NCBI RefSeq assembly: GCF_041296265.1
Contig: NC_091687.1
Span: 101,336,001-101,400,000, forward strand
Direction: 5' to 3'
Source of the DNA: Equus caballus
Lineage: Eukaryota; Chordata; Mammalia; Perissodactyla; Equidae
Length of the DNA: 64,000 nucleotides
Numbering within the stretch: the first letter of the stretch is position 1; the number at the start of each line of letters is the position of its first letter. Positions 46,266-57,639 of this stretch are shown here, piece after piece. A program made the translations under genes and the position numbers. The notes under the pieces are model-generated. The model was given only the letters and a program-made list of their open reading frames with translations, was not told the DNA's origin and did not search any database.

Positions 46266-46387
46266 TGTATTCTCTAGCCTATATTTTATTAATAAATGAT
46301 ATCAGTTACTGTTATTGAAAGTCAGAGAAGGCAATGGATCAAAGATTCTAACTGGATCATGGAATCTGACCAATGGTTTTTCCCCCC

Positions 46388-46389
46388 AG
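46388..46389 (+). other. Probable 3' splice site of the OR6B1 coding exon
   Basis: The sequence 'ggtttttccccccag' ends with AG here, 25 bases before the ATG at 46415. The in-frame upstream ATG at 46373 lies inside this pyrimidine tract and so should be intronic. Confidence 0.65.
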
Positions 46390-46414
46390 GAGAGCTAAGC
46401 CCCGTGTCTCCAAT

Positions 46415-47350
46415 ATGGAAGTGCAGAACCAGACACAGGTCACCAAGTTTATTCTGGTGGGATTCCCCGGGAACTGGGGCATGCGTGCAGCAGTGTTTCT
46501 GATATTCCTCGTGGCATATATTCTGACAGTGGCTGAAAATGTGATCATCATCCTGTTGGTGCAGCAGAACCGGCCACTGCACAAGCCTATGTACTTCTTC
46601 CTGGCCAACCTGTCCTTTTTGGAGACCTGGTACATCTCTGTGACTGTACCCAAGTTGCTGTTTAGTTTTTGGTCTGAGAGCAACAGTATCTCCTTCACCC
46701 ACTGTATGATACAACTTTACTTTTTCATTGCACTCATGTGCACAGAATGTGTGCTCCTGGCTGCCATGGCCTATGACCGTTACGTGGCCATTTGCCGCCC
46801 ACTCCACTACCCCACAATTATGAGCCATGGGCTCTGCTTCCACCTGGCTCTTGGTTCCTGGGCCATTGGTTTTGGCATCTCCTTGGCTAAGATCTGTTTT
46901 ATCTCCCGTCTCAGCTTCTGTGGCCCCAATATCATCAATCACTTCTTCTGTGATATCTCTCCAGTACTTAACCTCTCCTGCACAGACATGTCCATAGCTG
47001 AGTTGGTGGACTTTATCCTGGCACTGGTCATCTTCCTCTTTCCACTCTCTATCACTGTCTTGTCCTATGGATGCATTCTGGCCACTGTTCTACGTATGCC
47101 CACAGGAAAGCAGAAAGCCTTCTCTACTTGTGCCTCCCATCTTGTAGTGGTCACCATCTTCTATTCAGCCACTATTTTCATGTATGCCCGGCCCCGAGCT
47201 ATCCATGCCTTCAACATGAACAAAGTTATTTCCATCTTCTATGCCATTGTCACACCTGCTCTCAACCCTTTCATCTATTGCCTAAGGAACGGAGAGATCA
47301 AAGAGGCTCTGAAGAAACTGGCTTATTGTCAGGCCATCCAATTGGACTAG
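46415..47350 (+). CDS. OR6B1: Olfactory receptor OR6B1
   Basis: Intact 311-residue class II odorant receptor that matches my memory of human OR6B1 almost throughout: TKFILVGFPG, AENVIIILLV, NRPLHKPMYFFLANLSFLE, TWYISVTVPKLLFSFWS, and the C-terminal EALKKLAYCQA. Marks: glycosylation site N5-Q-T; Cys97 with Cys169, Cys179 and Cys189; MAYDRY at 118-123; KQKAFSTCASHL at 232-243; PALNPFIY at 281-288. In TM1 the usual Gly-Asn is Glu41-Asn42, which I recall as normal for this gene. The frame is open 14 codons further up, to an ATG at 46373, but a strong splice acceptor at 46388-46389 and the 311-residue family length favour 46415. It is the last of the four ORs on this strand, 13.5 kb after OR copy 2. 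A possible polyadenylation signal (aataaa) lies at 48018-48023. OR6B1 belongs to a different family from its neighbours, so it is not a product of the same tandem duplication. Confidence 0.95.
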   Translation: MEVQNQTQVTKFILVGFPGNWGMRAAVFLIFLVAYILTVAENVIIILLVQQNRPLHKPMYFFLANLSFLETWYISVTVPKLLFSFWSESNSISFTHCMIQLYFFIALMCTECVLLAAMAYDRYVAICRPLHYPTIMSHGLCFHLALGSWAIGFGISLAKICFISRLSFCGPNIINHFFCDISPVLNLSCTDMSIAELVDFILALVIFLFPLSITVLSYGCILATVLRMPTGKQKAFSTCASHLVVVTIFYSATIFMYARPRAIHAFNMNKVISIFYAIVTPALNPFIYCLRNGEIKEALKKLAYCQAIQLD

Positions 47351-49120
47351 TCTATTACAAATAACTAGAAGGAAATGATTTGATTGGGTGCCTGCTCTTC
47401 CATCCTCTGTCCTTTCCCCATTAATGCCTCAGCTGGATATTACTCACGTTAATATGACATCAGCACATCTACATCAACCACAGGCTTTTGGTTGTGTTGT
47501 GAGGTCTGCAACTATGCATGAGTTCTGTGCTTACCCCTTATATAGACAATTCTCTTTGGCTGTACCCAAAATGGGGTTTCTAGGACTGTGAGTAAATTCC
47601 TAACTGGGTTAAGTGGGGAGACAGATGACAGTGTATGAGTTAGCTGTTTGGGGATCCGCAATCATTAAGGGCTCTGGGGCCAAAAGATTTGGTGAAAACT
47701 TCCTGACTTCCCAGCTTCCTGGCTGAGACAAAGGTTGCCATTCTGGACATTGAGCTGGGAGTCAATCTTGGTGTCAGAGACTAGAGACTGCCCCTCTAGT
47801 CCTTCCAACACTTTTGGTAAGCACCTGTATTAAATACCTTTCTACTTCAAAGCTAGAGGACTTTCTGTTATCTGTGTGTGAATTGTACCTTATACAATTA
47901 TATTTTGTTTCTGATTTACCTTACACAGTTGGCTTGTATTGAATTTCATATTTCCCTTCCAGATGTTACAATATATTTGTTTGTGTCCTCTAGCAGATGA
48001 GCAAACAATAGATAATTAATAAATATCATCAAATATATTATTTGCTGAACGAAATTTGCCCTCATCAGTCTTCTTTTCCTGTGATCTCAATGTTTCCTCA
48101 TTCCTCGTCATTTTTATTTTACTTTCCCTCACCTTCACTTTCTCATCATGCATCTCATATATGAGTAACTAGCCCAATTTTAGGATTTGACAGATTTTCA
48201 TTCTATGCCAATAACTCTCAACTCTCTTACTTGTTTACCTGACACCCTCTCCATGTATGCTAGTCCATTTTGATCAAAGGTGTCCACACACCCACAGAAG
48301 GGTGCCCAGATATGCCCACTCTGTTCACAGTTTTGCCAATGGCGACAGGAGCTATACTCTGAGCCATATTCAATATAACATGCCAACATCAGCAGGAATT
48401 TAGATCTTCCGCTAGAACAGTTTAAAATAGGATGGCTTTTCGCATTTGCAACATCTTTCACCTAAAATTGAATGACACTTTCAAGAATGTTTTCTCTTTC
48501 TTTTGAAGAAAGACACATTAGATGGGATTCTTTTCCATATTTTACGAACTTCCAGAACAGAAGCTTAAGAAAGTAAATAATGTACAATCGCAGACAATGG
48601 GGAGTGGCAGTCTGAAGCCCAGGACTTCTGACTCTGAGCCCTGGGTTCTTTCTTAGCCCATGGATCTCCTCAGAGAGAAAACATGCTTCCTCAGCAAAAT
48701 GAGTGTGGAAGCTAAGTGTGTAGGGATGTGGTTGGAATCACCAATTACAATACTCAGGGAACTGTTGATAAAATGAAAATGGACAAATGCGAAGTATATT
48801 CCTTAGGAAAGAAAAGAAACAAAGACAAAATGTAAGCCTACCTCATTTTAGAGAATAAATTTATAAGAGGAAATGATTCTTATAATAGAAATGATTAAAT
48901 GTTTGCTCCTGGAATGTATTTTTGCCCCTCGATGCAATAAAGAAGTGGTTATGAATATATTTCCATTTAAAAACCAAGCATATAAAGAAAAATGTTTATT
49001 TTCTGAGATCTTTCAGATGAATCAAAATGTAATGGCACCGTCATATAGGGCTATAAAATATACACAGTGAAAAACTGACAAAGGCATCTTCAGCAGGACT
49101 TAGCAAAAGAGGGATAAAAA
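47351..49120. other. 3' flank of OR6B1
   Basis: Probably holds the 3' UTR of OR6B1, with a candidate AATAAA at 48018-48023. No other gene and no clearly named repeat. Confidence 0.45.
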
Positions 49121-49124
49121 CAAT

Positions 49125-49335
49125 CTACTGGCTGCTGACAACATGAGTTTTAGCCTCAGATATATTTTTATAATGTGACTTGGAACAAATCATCTCAACT
49201 CTCTGAAATACTAATTCTTCATATGTAAAAGAGGACTAACAATGCTTATTCTGCCTCCCCTACATGAGGGTTATGAGGATCAACTGACATGATGCAAAAG
49301 TCCTTGATTGTTAAAGATCTGGCCCATGTATGATC
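49125..49335 (+). repeat. MIR remnant
   Basis: Sense MIR: 'gagttttagcctcagatata...atgtgacttggaacaaatcatctcaactctctgaaatactaattcttcatatgtaaaagaggactaacaatgc...gggttatgaggatcaactga'. Confidence 0.7.
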
Positions 49336-49920
49336 TAAGCAAGCTGAAACTTGGTTGGGGTTTACATGGGAACCTAACTGTGCAGGCTATGCTCCCTAGA
49401 CCTGTCTGAAACCATCCCGCACTGACTGAGCTCCACATACATCATCTAGAGACCCCCAACGATAAGGGGCTGTTTGTCTCCTTATTATTTCTCATAAGTA
49501 TCTGGGTGAGGGAGAGTGTGGGAGTAGAATTTCTTTGTAAATTCTATTAAATTGTGTTTCAAAGAGCAGATGGAAATCAATAATGTGGCCTTGACCTCTT
49601 TGTGAGAGGAATGCCTAAGTGCAGGAGCTGAGTAAAGCAGAGAGTCAGGTCAGACCAATGTAGGAATCAGCCTCAACAGAGAGAAGATGACTTATAGCTG
49701 CATGATGGATAAATGCACATAGAAGAGAGCTATTTGCAAGGTGAGACACAGAAAGTAAGTTGGAAGTTTTAAGCCAGCCTGCTTGTGATTAGGTAACCAC
49801 AATATAGGTTCTAGTAGTCAGTTTTAGCAGCTTACTCAGAGACCAAGCCATCATAATTTAGTTATCACCAACCAAATCCATAAGGAAGTTCATCAAATAA
49901 AATAAAAATATGTTAATTAC
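49336..49920. other. Unassigned DNA
   Basis: No gene or repeat recognised. Confidence 0.4.
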
Positions 49921-49932
49921 ACATGCAGTATA

Positions 49933-49966
<34 letters not shown>

Positions 49967-50223
49967 TTTTTGAGGAGAGGGAGGATTAGCTCTGAGCTAA
50001 CTACTGCAAATCCTCCTCTTTTTGCTGAGGAATACTGGCCTTGAGCTAACATCCATGTCCATCTTCCTCTACTTTATTTGTGGGACGCCTACCACAGCAT
50101 GGCTTTTGACAAGCAGTACCATGTCTGCACCCGAATCCAAACCCGCAAACCCCAGGCCACTGAGAAGCGGAATGTGTGCACTTAACTGCTGCGCCCCCTG
50201 GCCGGCCGCCACATGCAGTATAT
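49921..50223 (-). mobile_element. ERE-type SINE with perfect 13-bp target duplication
   Basis: An inverted SINE lies between identical acatgcagtatat duplications at 49921-49933 and 50211-50223. The left junction is a (TA)n run passing into about 23 T residues, then 'gaggagagggaggattagctctgagctaac'. The head at the right ends 'ctgcgccccctggccggccgcc'. Confidence 0.92.
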
Positions 50224-50403
50224 TTTTAAGTGACCATATTAATTAAACCATTCAACTAAAATTTGAGTACCTACTATTAGGCACCATTTTAAGTATAATA
50301 ATATACAATAATAACAAAACACAAAAACTTGTCACCCTCATGGATAGCAACTGACAGCAGACTGTATATCTGTGCATCCATAATGCATGCATACATTCAT
50401 AAT
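50224..50403. other. Unassigned DNA
   Basis: Short spacer between SINE and LTR, with a possible old-repeat patch ('aatttgagtacctactattaggcaccattttaagt'). Confidence 0.35.
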
Positions 50404-50853
50404 GTAGCAGATTGAATGGTGGCTCCCAAAAAGATGTGTCCACTTCCACAACTTGGAACTGGTGCTTGTGAACTTATTTGGAAAAAGGGTTTTGAGATGT
50501 AATTAAGTTAAGGATCTTGAAACGAGACCGTCTTGGGTTGTCTGGGTGTGCCCTAAATCCAAAGATAAGTTCCTTATAAGAGAGAGAAGGGGAGAGGAGA
50601 GAGGAGAAGGCTGTGGGAAGATGGAAGTAAAGACTGAAGTCATGCTTCCATGAGCCGAGGAATGCTCGGAGCCACCAGAAACTGGAAGAGGCAAGGGAAG
50701 ATGGTTCCCTTGCACTTTCGAGGAAAGCACAGCCCTGCTGACACCTTGATTCTGGACTTCTGGCCTCCAGAATTGTTAGAAAATGAATAAATTTGTGGTT
50801 TTAAGACATCAAGTTTGTTGTAATTTGTTAAAGCAGCCCTAGAAAACCCATAC
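50404..50853 (+). mobile_element. MaLR (MLT1-type) solitary LTR
   Basis: Sense MLT1-family LTR, about 450 bp, following the consensus from 'agattgaatggtggctcccaaaaagatgtgtcc' through 'gacaccttgattctggacttctggcctccagaattgttag' to 'gtaatttgttaaagcagccctagaaaac'. An ancient ERVL-MaLR fossil spanning most of the LTR. Confidence 0.88.
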
Positions 50854-51974
50854 TCATACCACTTCAGGTGGCAATAAGCACTGTGGGAGAAAAAAGCATG
50901 GAAGAGTAACGGGAAGCGCTGGTGGAGAGTTGACATTTTAAACAGAATGGTTACAGAAACCCTCACTGAGGAGGTAACATTGGCATAAATATGCAAAGAA
51001 GCTGAGGGAGCAAGACATGTGGCTACTCGAGTGAAGAACATTCCAGACAGAAGAAACTGGGATTCTGTTACCAAGAGAAGGGAGCAATTTGAGCTTGGTA
51101 GCTTAAAACCACAAGTGCACATTACACTAGCCCATTTGGGTTACCTAGAACCCCCATATACTTTACTCCCCAAGAGAAACTTCCTAAAATGCCCATGCCT
51201 ATCCAAAAGGAAAAAAAATCCTCCCCCTCATCTCCCTCTAACACTAATTGGAGACGGCCTAATTCTCACCGGACACTGCATCAAGCTCCAGGGTCAGGAT
51301 GACCAGGTAATAAGCAATCCTCTCTGTAAGTGCAGGGATAGCTCTTGTTTGAAAAAGAAAAGTTATCTTAGATTTGGAAAAAGGCAAAATCACAGTTTCT
51401 TGAATTTTTGATATTATGCCAGAGCCTTTTCTCAGAAGCCTACTTGATCCTAATGTGCCATTGTTGGGGAATGTTGCCGCCCATTTAGCTAGCAATTTAC
51501 AATAGACAAAAGCACAGAGTTGAGGGCCCTATATAGTTGGAGGTCAACCTATAGGCAGTGATGTTATAATTTTGCAGCCTGCTTAGAGAAATTGAACCAA
51601 AGTTGCTGTGGTTTTTTGGGCTGTAATTAAAGTTCACCAGGCTTTTATCAAACTCTGATCTTATTTTGGTATTGCTCTCCTGGCTGACTATAAATTTCTG
51701 TTCCTTGATGCTGGTGGAAGAATCTCTTTTGTCTTCCTGCTGTTTCTCTCACTAACAGGTTAAATTAATGTTGGTACATGTTCGTTATTTGTCAGAGACA
51801 AGATGTGAGGCAGTGGTGTGGGGCAGGGCAAGTGGCGAATAAGCAGCGTGGTGATAGACTGGGACTGCAGAATATTTCAGGAAAAGTGGTCTGGGAAGCC
51901 TTAGGAGGAGGTAGCCTTTTACACAAAGCCTGAAGGATGAGAAGGAGCCAGTCATGACAAGTGTAGTATAGCGA
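50854..51974. other. Unassigned DNA, possible LTR-like tail
   Basis: No gene. The part 51120-51770 has features seen in some LTR elements ('gccctatatagttgg', then 'tgactataaatttctgttccttgatgctgg'), but no family or boundaries can be supported. Confidence 0.3.
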
Positions 51975-52195
51975 CAACTGAAAGACACAGGCTCTGGGGC
52001 CACACAGCCAGTCTGAAGCTAGTTCCTGCTGTATAAACTTTGGTAAGTGTAACCTTTCTGTGCCTCAGTTTCCTCATATGTAAAATGAGGCTAATAACTG
52101 TACCATCCCATTGCATTTCTTTGAAGATTAAATAAGTAAACACAGGTAAAGAACTTAGATTAGTGCTCAGCACAGTGTTCAGTAAAGGATTATTT
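51975..52195 (+). repeat. MIR SINE
   Basis: Clear sense MIR: 'gacacaggctctggggccacacagccagtctgaagctagttcctg...ctttggtaagtgtaacctttctgtgcctcagtttcctcatatgtaaaatgaggctaataactgtacc...ttagtgctcagcacagtg'. Confidence 0.85.
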
Positions 52196-52299
52196 TATTT
52201 TTATTTGAGCAAAAGTTTTATAGACAGAACAAATATTGGGTGTAGAAGCTTATAGTGAGAACTAGAGAAGCATGTTCTGGGATGAGGGCTAATAATGCT

Positions 52300-52640
52300 G
52301 GGAGTAAAGTAAAACTTTTAGTATAATAACTTAGACATTTATACTAAGGAAATGCACATATGTGGAAATAATTCACATGATGCTCATTGCAATGTTGTTT
52401 ATAACAGAAAAATTGAAAAAGGAAAACTCCAGCATGTTAAAAATAGAGTTTGATGCAGTAAAGTGTAGCATGTCCTTACGGTGGAAAACGTTGTAGCTAA
52501 AAAAAATGACCTGGAAAGTGGCTCATAATATATTACTGGGTGAAAAAAACAGTTTACAAGTAAGTAATTGACAAATGATGTGCAGTATGATCCCATAAAA
52601 ATACACACATATACGGCATCTGGGTACTTCTATGAAAACA
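52300..52640 (+). repeat. Old L1 ORF2-end remnant, sense
   Basis: The segment 'gctcattgcaatgttgtttataacagaaaaattgaaaaagg...acctggaaagtggctcataatatattactgggtgaaaaaaacagtttacaag...gcagtatgatcccataaaaatac' is the typical 3' portion of very old L1 elements. Confidence 0.65.
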
Positions 52641-53479
52641 GAAAAAGGAGGAAGCGTTCATAAATTTAGGGATGCAGAGGTGAGAGTAGATGGCCAAATA
52701 TTAATCAAATGAAGGTTTAATAGTCCAACAGAGCTTGAGAGAACTGAGGCAGCTATGTCTTGGACCTGTTTCTTCTCACATTCTGTACTAGGGATCTCAC
52801 ATCAAGGCAGAATAGCAATGAGGGGTAAAATAGGATTTTCTTTCTCCCCTTTTGTTCGCTGCCAGATTCTTCTGAAGTCCAGAAGCTTTTATGGTTGGGC
52901 CAGTTATGACCCCATAAGTGTATACATAAGGGAAACATGGTATACTGAAATATGAAATTTAGGTAGTTTAAATTTTGATCTGTAACAGAGTGCGCATGAA
53001 GGCTGCTGTGGTTTATTTGATACCAAATAATTATAAAGCATCAAACAGCAAAGCTTCTGGATCTGAACAACCTCATCAACTGTGCCTTTTGCTGTGAAGG
53101 TTGTCATGGTAACATTAGGGCTCAGAGCTGAGAGCCGACTAAAGCAGCTATTATAACTCTGCATGAAACATATTTAATACTTGGAGTGTTTCCCTTTTCA
53201 TTCATGTCTAGGCTGAGCCGTTGGAATAGTCCCATGCTGTCTGAGACCATGTGGTCAATAATAATGTAATTAGAACAAAATCTAGAAGTACAGATATACA
53301 AAATGTAAGAAATATTTGTGTAGGAGTGGACGGATTGCAAGATTTTTGTGTCTCTTCCTCTTCTTCCTGGTCCTCCTTCTCTTTCTTCCCTTACTTCATA
53401 TTTCCTACTGTTTTTCTGCTTAATAAATGCTGTGTTGCTTGTTTCTAAGGTAAAATAATTCCACCCTAAATTAAAACGC
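52641..53479. other. Unassigned DNA
   Basis: No gene recognised. The minus-strand frame at 53122-53679 runs into the L2 on the right and has no recognisable product. Confidence 0.4.
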
Positions 53480-53985
53480 TCACGTGCTCCTGTCTTAGTC
53501 GTCTTTAAAACACTTCGGTGTCTCTCTCCACCGTCTGCAAAGACGAGCCTCCCTAGCTTGGCCATAGGCTCTCTATGATGCGTTCCTGCCTCAGCACCTA
53601 CTTCTCCAGTATCAGTGCCTGATATTCTCAACCAGCACTTTATCTTCTTAAACTTTTTGTCGTTTCTAAAACACAACACGCTGTTTCAGGCATCCCTGTC
53701 TTGTTCAGGCTATTCCTGGGCTTAAAACATCCTTCCATCTCCAGGTGTGTGGTCAGGTTGGGTTTTTTTTCCATTCTTCCAATTCAACTTAGGCATCACC
53801 TCCTTCAGGAACCTTACCAACTAGGTCTCTCCTTTCTCTCTGAGGCACAATCAGTTGTCCTGTATCGTATTCTCAGATCTCAAAGGAGGAGGAACTTGTC
53901 TTATTCATCTTGATGTCCCCACAGTTTATCACAGCACCTGGCATATAGTTGGTGCTCAGTTAACATTGTTAATCTAAGCTGAGCT
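53480..53985 (+). repeat. L2 LINE 3' end
   Basis: L2 order is preserved: 'gttcaggctattcctgggcttaaaacatccttcc', 'ttccaattcaacttaggcatcacctccttcaggaaccttacc', 'cacagtttatcacagcacctggcatatagttggtgctcagttaac'. Confidence 0.75.
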
Positions 53986-54589
53986 GAATTAAGATGAGTT
54001 TGTGCTTCTGAGGAAAAGGGAAGGAACAAAGAAGCTTCCTAGGACCATACAGGGTATTTATCCAATACTCTTGTATATGTCTTGGAAAGGTTACCTAAGA
54101 GAAGAATCCAAAAGATCTACATAGTTCTGTACCTATTACAAACAGACTCAACAAGGATCCAGCTATGAGGTATTTGCTTTAGATAGTGCTGCAATCATAA
54201 CACTTACTCAACAGATCTAAAGCTTTTCAAATCATCGGAAAACAAACAGCTGCTGCAAAAACATGAGAGCTTCTGCTGTTGCTGAGCAGAAAAAAGCTGG
54301 ATTTATTGAGAGAGAGAAGCTGCAGTGTCAGCTTCTAAAACTCAAGATACTCAAAATTAGTGATTTTTAGCTCCTTCATAACTCACAATAACAAAGTTTT
54401 CTCCAGTTACTGTCTTTGTTCTCATTTTCCTTGCCCACCACTTCAATCTATCCGTCACTATGTTCCTTGATGCCTTACATCCTTCATCACTGTTGCCCCT
54501 CACGTGAGTAAACTGTCATATCCCTTCAACCAGTAGCCCTATTTCCTCCCTCTCATTCTCATCAAATTGCCACATCACCGGCAGACATA
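53986..54589. other. Unassigned DNA
   Basis: No gene or repeat named. Confidence 0.4.
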
Positions 54590-55035
54590 TTTTTTTAAAA
54601 CCACCTTACTGAGGTATAATTGACAGATAAAAAACTGTCCATATTTAATGTGTACAACTTGATGAGTTTGGGAATAAGTATACACCCATGAAACCATCAC
54701 CTCCATCAAGACCACAGATATATCCATCACCTGCCAAAATTTTCTCTCACCCCCTTTATTATTGTTATTATTATTAATTGTTGTTATTTTTGTAGTAAGA
54801 GCAGTTAAAAGATCTATCTTCTTAGAAAATTTCAGGTATGCAATACAGCATTGTTAGCTATGGGCGCCATGCTGGGTAGTAGACCTCCAGAACTTATTTT
54901 TTTTGCTTAACTGAAACTTTGTACCCCGTGACCAACATTTCCCCATTTCCCTGTTCTCCAGTCCCTGTCAGCCACCACTCTATGCTCTGCTTCTATGAAT
55001 TTGATCATTTTAGATTCTATATATAAGTGAGATCA
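54590..55035 (-). repeat. L1 3' UTR, inverted
   Basis: Clear inverted L1 3'-UTR text: 'ttactgaggtataattgacag', 'gtgtacaacttgatgagtttggg', 'aaaccatcacctccatcaag', 'tagacctccagaacttattttttttgcttaactgaaactttgtacc', 'tctgcttctatgaatttgatcattttagattc'. Confidence 0.85.
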
Positions 55036-56710
55036 TGAGTCTTTCTGTGAGCAGACACAACTTTTTAAAACACAGCTCTGATTATCAACTCTGTGTGGAA
55101 AAGTCTTCAATTTTGTCTGACTATCTACTGAAGTCCAAAGACCTTAGTTTGAGATTCAGTATCCTCTACTATCTGCTTCAACATGCTTTTCTTCTTTATG
55201 TGACACAACAAAATAAACTCATAAACCAAAATTCATCTAAAATACTCCAATTCCCATAAAGACCAATATTGATTTCTGCAGCTGAAAGTAATATCTTCAC
55301 CCTTTGAACTTTCCAATGTTTTTTATCTGCATTATGGTTTTTAGAAATTTATGTCTCATTTTCCTTCTAAGAGCATCTATGTATGATTTGTCTTTTTGAA
55401 GCCTCAAACAACTATCATATTGTTGTGTACAGAGTAGGCATTCAATAAATATTTGTTAAATAAGCTATTTTGGATTGCTTTTATAAGCATTACTCCAAAT
55501 AATGTTTTTTGGGGGAAGACTCATTAAGTTATTTATTAGAAAATATCTATCCAGTTAAAAAAGTAGAAAAAAATCTATTATTCTCTGTATTTTATTTCAC
55601 AATTGTAACTGCTGTATGTAACAGGCTGCCTGTCCTGATTATTCATCTTCACAATTCACTTAAAAAGTTAATTTTCTCAAGTAGTGTTTATTTGGTGTTG
55701 GTACCATCTAGTGGGAAGTATGAGTAATGATCAACGATTAACTGGCACTGGTGAGTCAGTACTAAGACAGGCCTGAAAGATCATCATGCCTAACACTCTT
55801 CCTTACAGAAATCAGTATACTGAAATTTTGAGAATTTAGGAGGTTTCTTAAGGTCTGCATATGGCTGAGCACCTATTATGTGAAATGAACTGTTAGACGG
55901 AACACTAAGAATTGTAAAGCATGATTCATAACCTCACGTAATTTACCACCAACATGGGGACATAAGACACTGATGTATAAAAGGTGACAATAAAACATTT
56001 GAATTATTCAATATGAATAAAACATACTTGACAAAATATACAGACAAAAAATTCTACATGAATTCAGAAGAATAAGAAAAATATTCTAAGACTGCAGTGA
56101 GTAAAAAACATAAAGTGTTTAGTGGAGGTGGAATTTGCTCTGACTCCTGAAAGCTCTGTAGGTTGGACAGCTAGAGAAGAAGGGAAGGAATATTGAATGC
56201 AATGGAAAGGGTGGAACGTATTTAGGGACAATAAGCATAAGAATAAGACGTGATAATAAGAATGTATTGACTACTTTAAGTGAAATGGAGGCTGGTACAA
56301 ATGAAATATAAAGGAGTGCTTTAAATCAATTTAGTGGGAGAAGGTAAATGATAAACTGTAAACCTGAATCACTAGGATGTCAGTATTGTGAATGTACTGG
56401 AAGGCAAAATCTTGGAGTTTGTAAGCTAAATTCTCTTAAACAACAGTGGTTAGATTCAAAAATTATAAATATATGTGAAGAAAAAAAGACAAATATCCTA
56501 ATGTTATATAAAAGAGCACTTGTAGCATAGAACGAGATTCACTAAAAGATACAAAAGGTGCTGTATTTCAAATAACTTAAAGGAAGATGAAAATAGTATA
56601 TATTAGAAAATTGTTACATAATTCAAAAAGTAGCTCTGACGACAAAGACAGCGACGTCAAAGATATTGATGAAGAGTTAGAGTAAAATCATGGCTTGAAC
56701 TTGAACTTAA
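55036..56710. other. Unassigned DNA with L2-like scraps
   Basis: No gene seen. An L2-like 3' tip ('tgtgtacagagtaggcattcaataaatatttgttaaat') is at about 55425-55465. A patch at 55860-55970 ('gagcacctattatgtgaaatgaactgttag') resembles the ancient repeat at 23028. Confidence 0.45.
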
Positions 56711-56988
56711 AAAGTATTATGCCAGGCCTGGCCAGTGGCCAAGTGGTTAAAGTTCCACACGTTCCCCTTCGAGGGCCCAGGTTCATGGGTTTGAATCCCG
56801 GGCATGGACCTACTCCACTCACCAGCCATGTGGTGGAGGCACCCCACATACGAAATAGAGGAAGATTGGCAGAGATGTTAGAGCAGGGCTGTTCGTTCTC
56901 AAGTAGAAAGGATTGGCAGTGGATGTTACCTCAGGGTGAATCTTCCTCAGCAAAAATAACAGAAAGAAAGAAAGAAAAGTGTTATGCC
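56711..56988 (+). mobile_element. ERE-type SINE, sense
   Basis: Sense SINE (56724-56975) with head 'aggcctggccagtggccaagtggttaaag', B-box-like 'gggtttgaatcccgg', body 'gaggaagattggcagagatgttag', and a GAAA-rich tail. Flanked by aaagtattatgcc (56711-56723) and aaaagtgttatgcc (56975-56988). Confidence 0.9.
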
Positions 56989-57639
56989 TAAATCACTCAA
57001 CATATTTGAATATTATATATGATCTAAATAAGTGTAATTAAATGAATTAAATTAAATAGAAGCATAAAAAGAAAGGAGGAGACAACTACATTGTTTGCTT
57101 TGGGGATTTTTTTTAATTCTGTCTTGATCATTTCCAGTATCTTCTATATTCCTCACATTTCTGTAACATGTGTTCTTTTTATAATCAGAGAAATATACTC
57201 TTTCAAAACTGAATATAGTAACAGGCTCTTTTAATTTCATTTTTTGAAAAAGTTTATGCATTTACATGGTTTGAAATTTGTGTACATAGTGAAAAAGTTT
57301 CCCTTGCTCACTCATGCCTTGGGAATGCATTTGGATTTCTGGGAGACAGAATGGTATAAAGAGAAAGACAAAAATCCAATTTTATTATTTTTCTAGTACC
57401 TTTAGTGTTTTCAGTACATTTATTGTGTAATCCATCTTTGCATCAATGATTTGAGATACATTTTCATCATGAACAAGATTCCAATATGTATCGGTTCATT
57501 TATAGTCTTTTTTTAATTCTGATCTGTTGATGTCTCTCTCTAGTCGTGCACCAGTAACACACTGTTTAATTACTAACATTTTTGGAACTTGAAAATAGAA
57601 AAAGGCTAATCTTTCTCATAACTCTTCTTTTATATAATT
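56989..57639. other. Unassigned DNA, possibly L1-derived
   Basis: AT-rich. The stretch 57360-57600 may be inverted L1 ORF2, but its signatures are weak. Confidence 0.35.

Noticed and set aside
46373-46414. Upstream in-frame ATG that would add 14 residues to OR6B1
   Set aside because: It lies within the pyrimidine tract of a strong splice acceptor (AG at 46388-46389), and the 311-residue form from 46415 has the usual OR length and N-terminal NQT site.
46322-46942. A 206-codon minus-strand open frame
   Set aside because: It is antisense to the OR6B1 coding region; no recognisable protein.
50640-51122. A 160-codon minus-strand open frame
   Set aside because: It begins within an LTR fossil on the other strand and has no recognisable product.
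51120-51770. Possible LTR from another retroviral family
   Set aside because: No matching pair, clear ends or target duplication could be seen, so it is left as unassigned.
53122-53679. A 185-codon minus-strand open frame
   Set aside because: Half of it is antisense to an L2 remnant and the rest matches nothing known.
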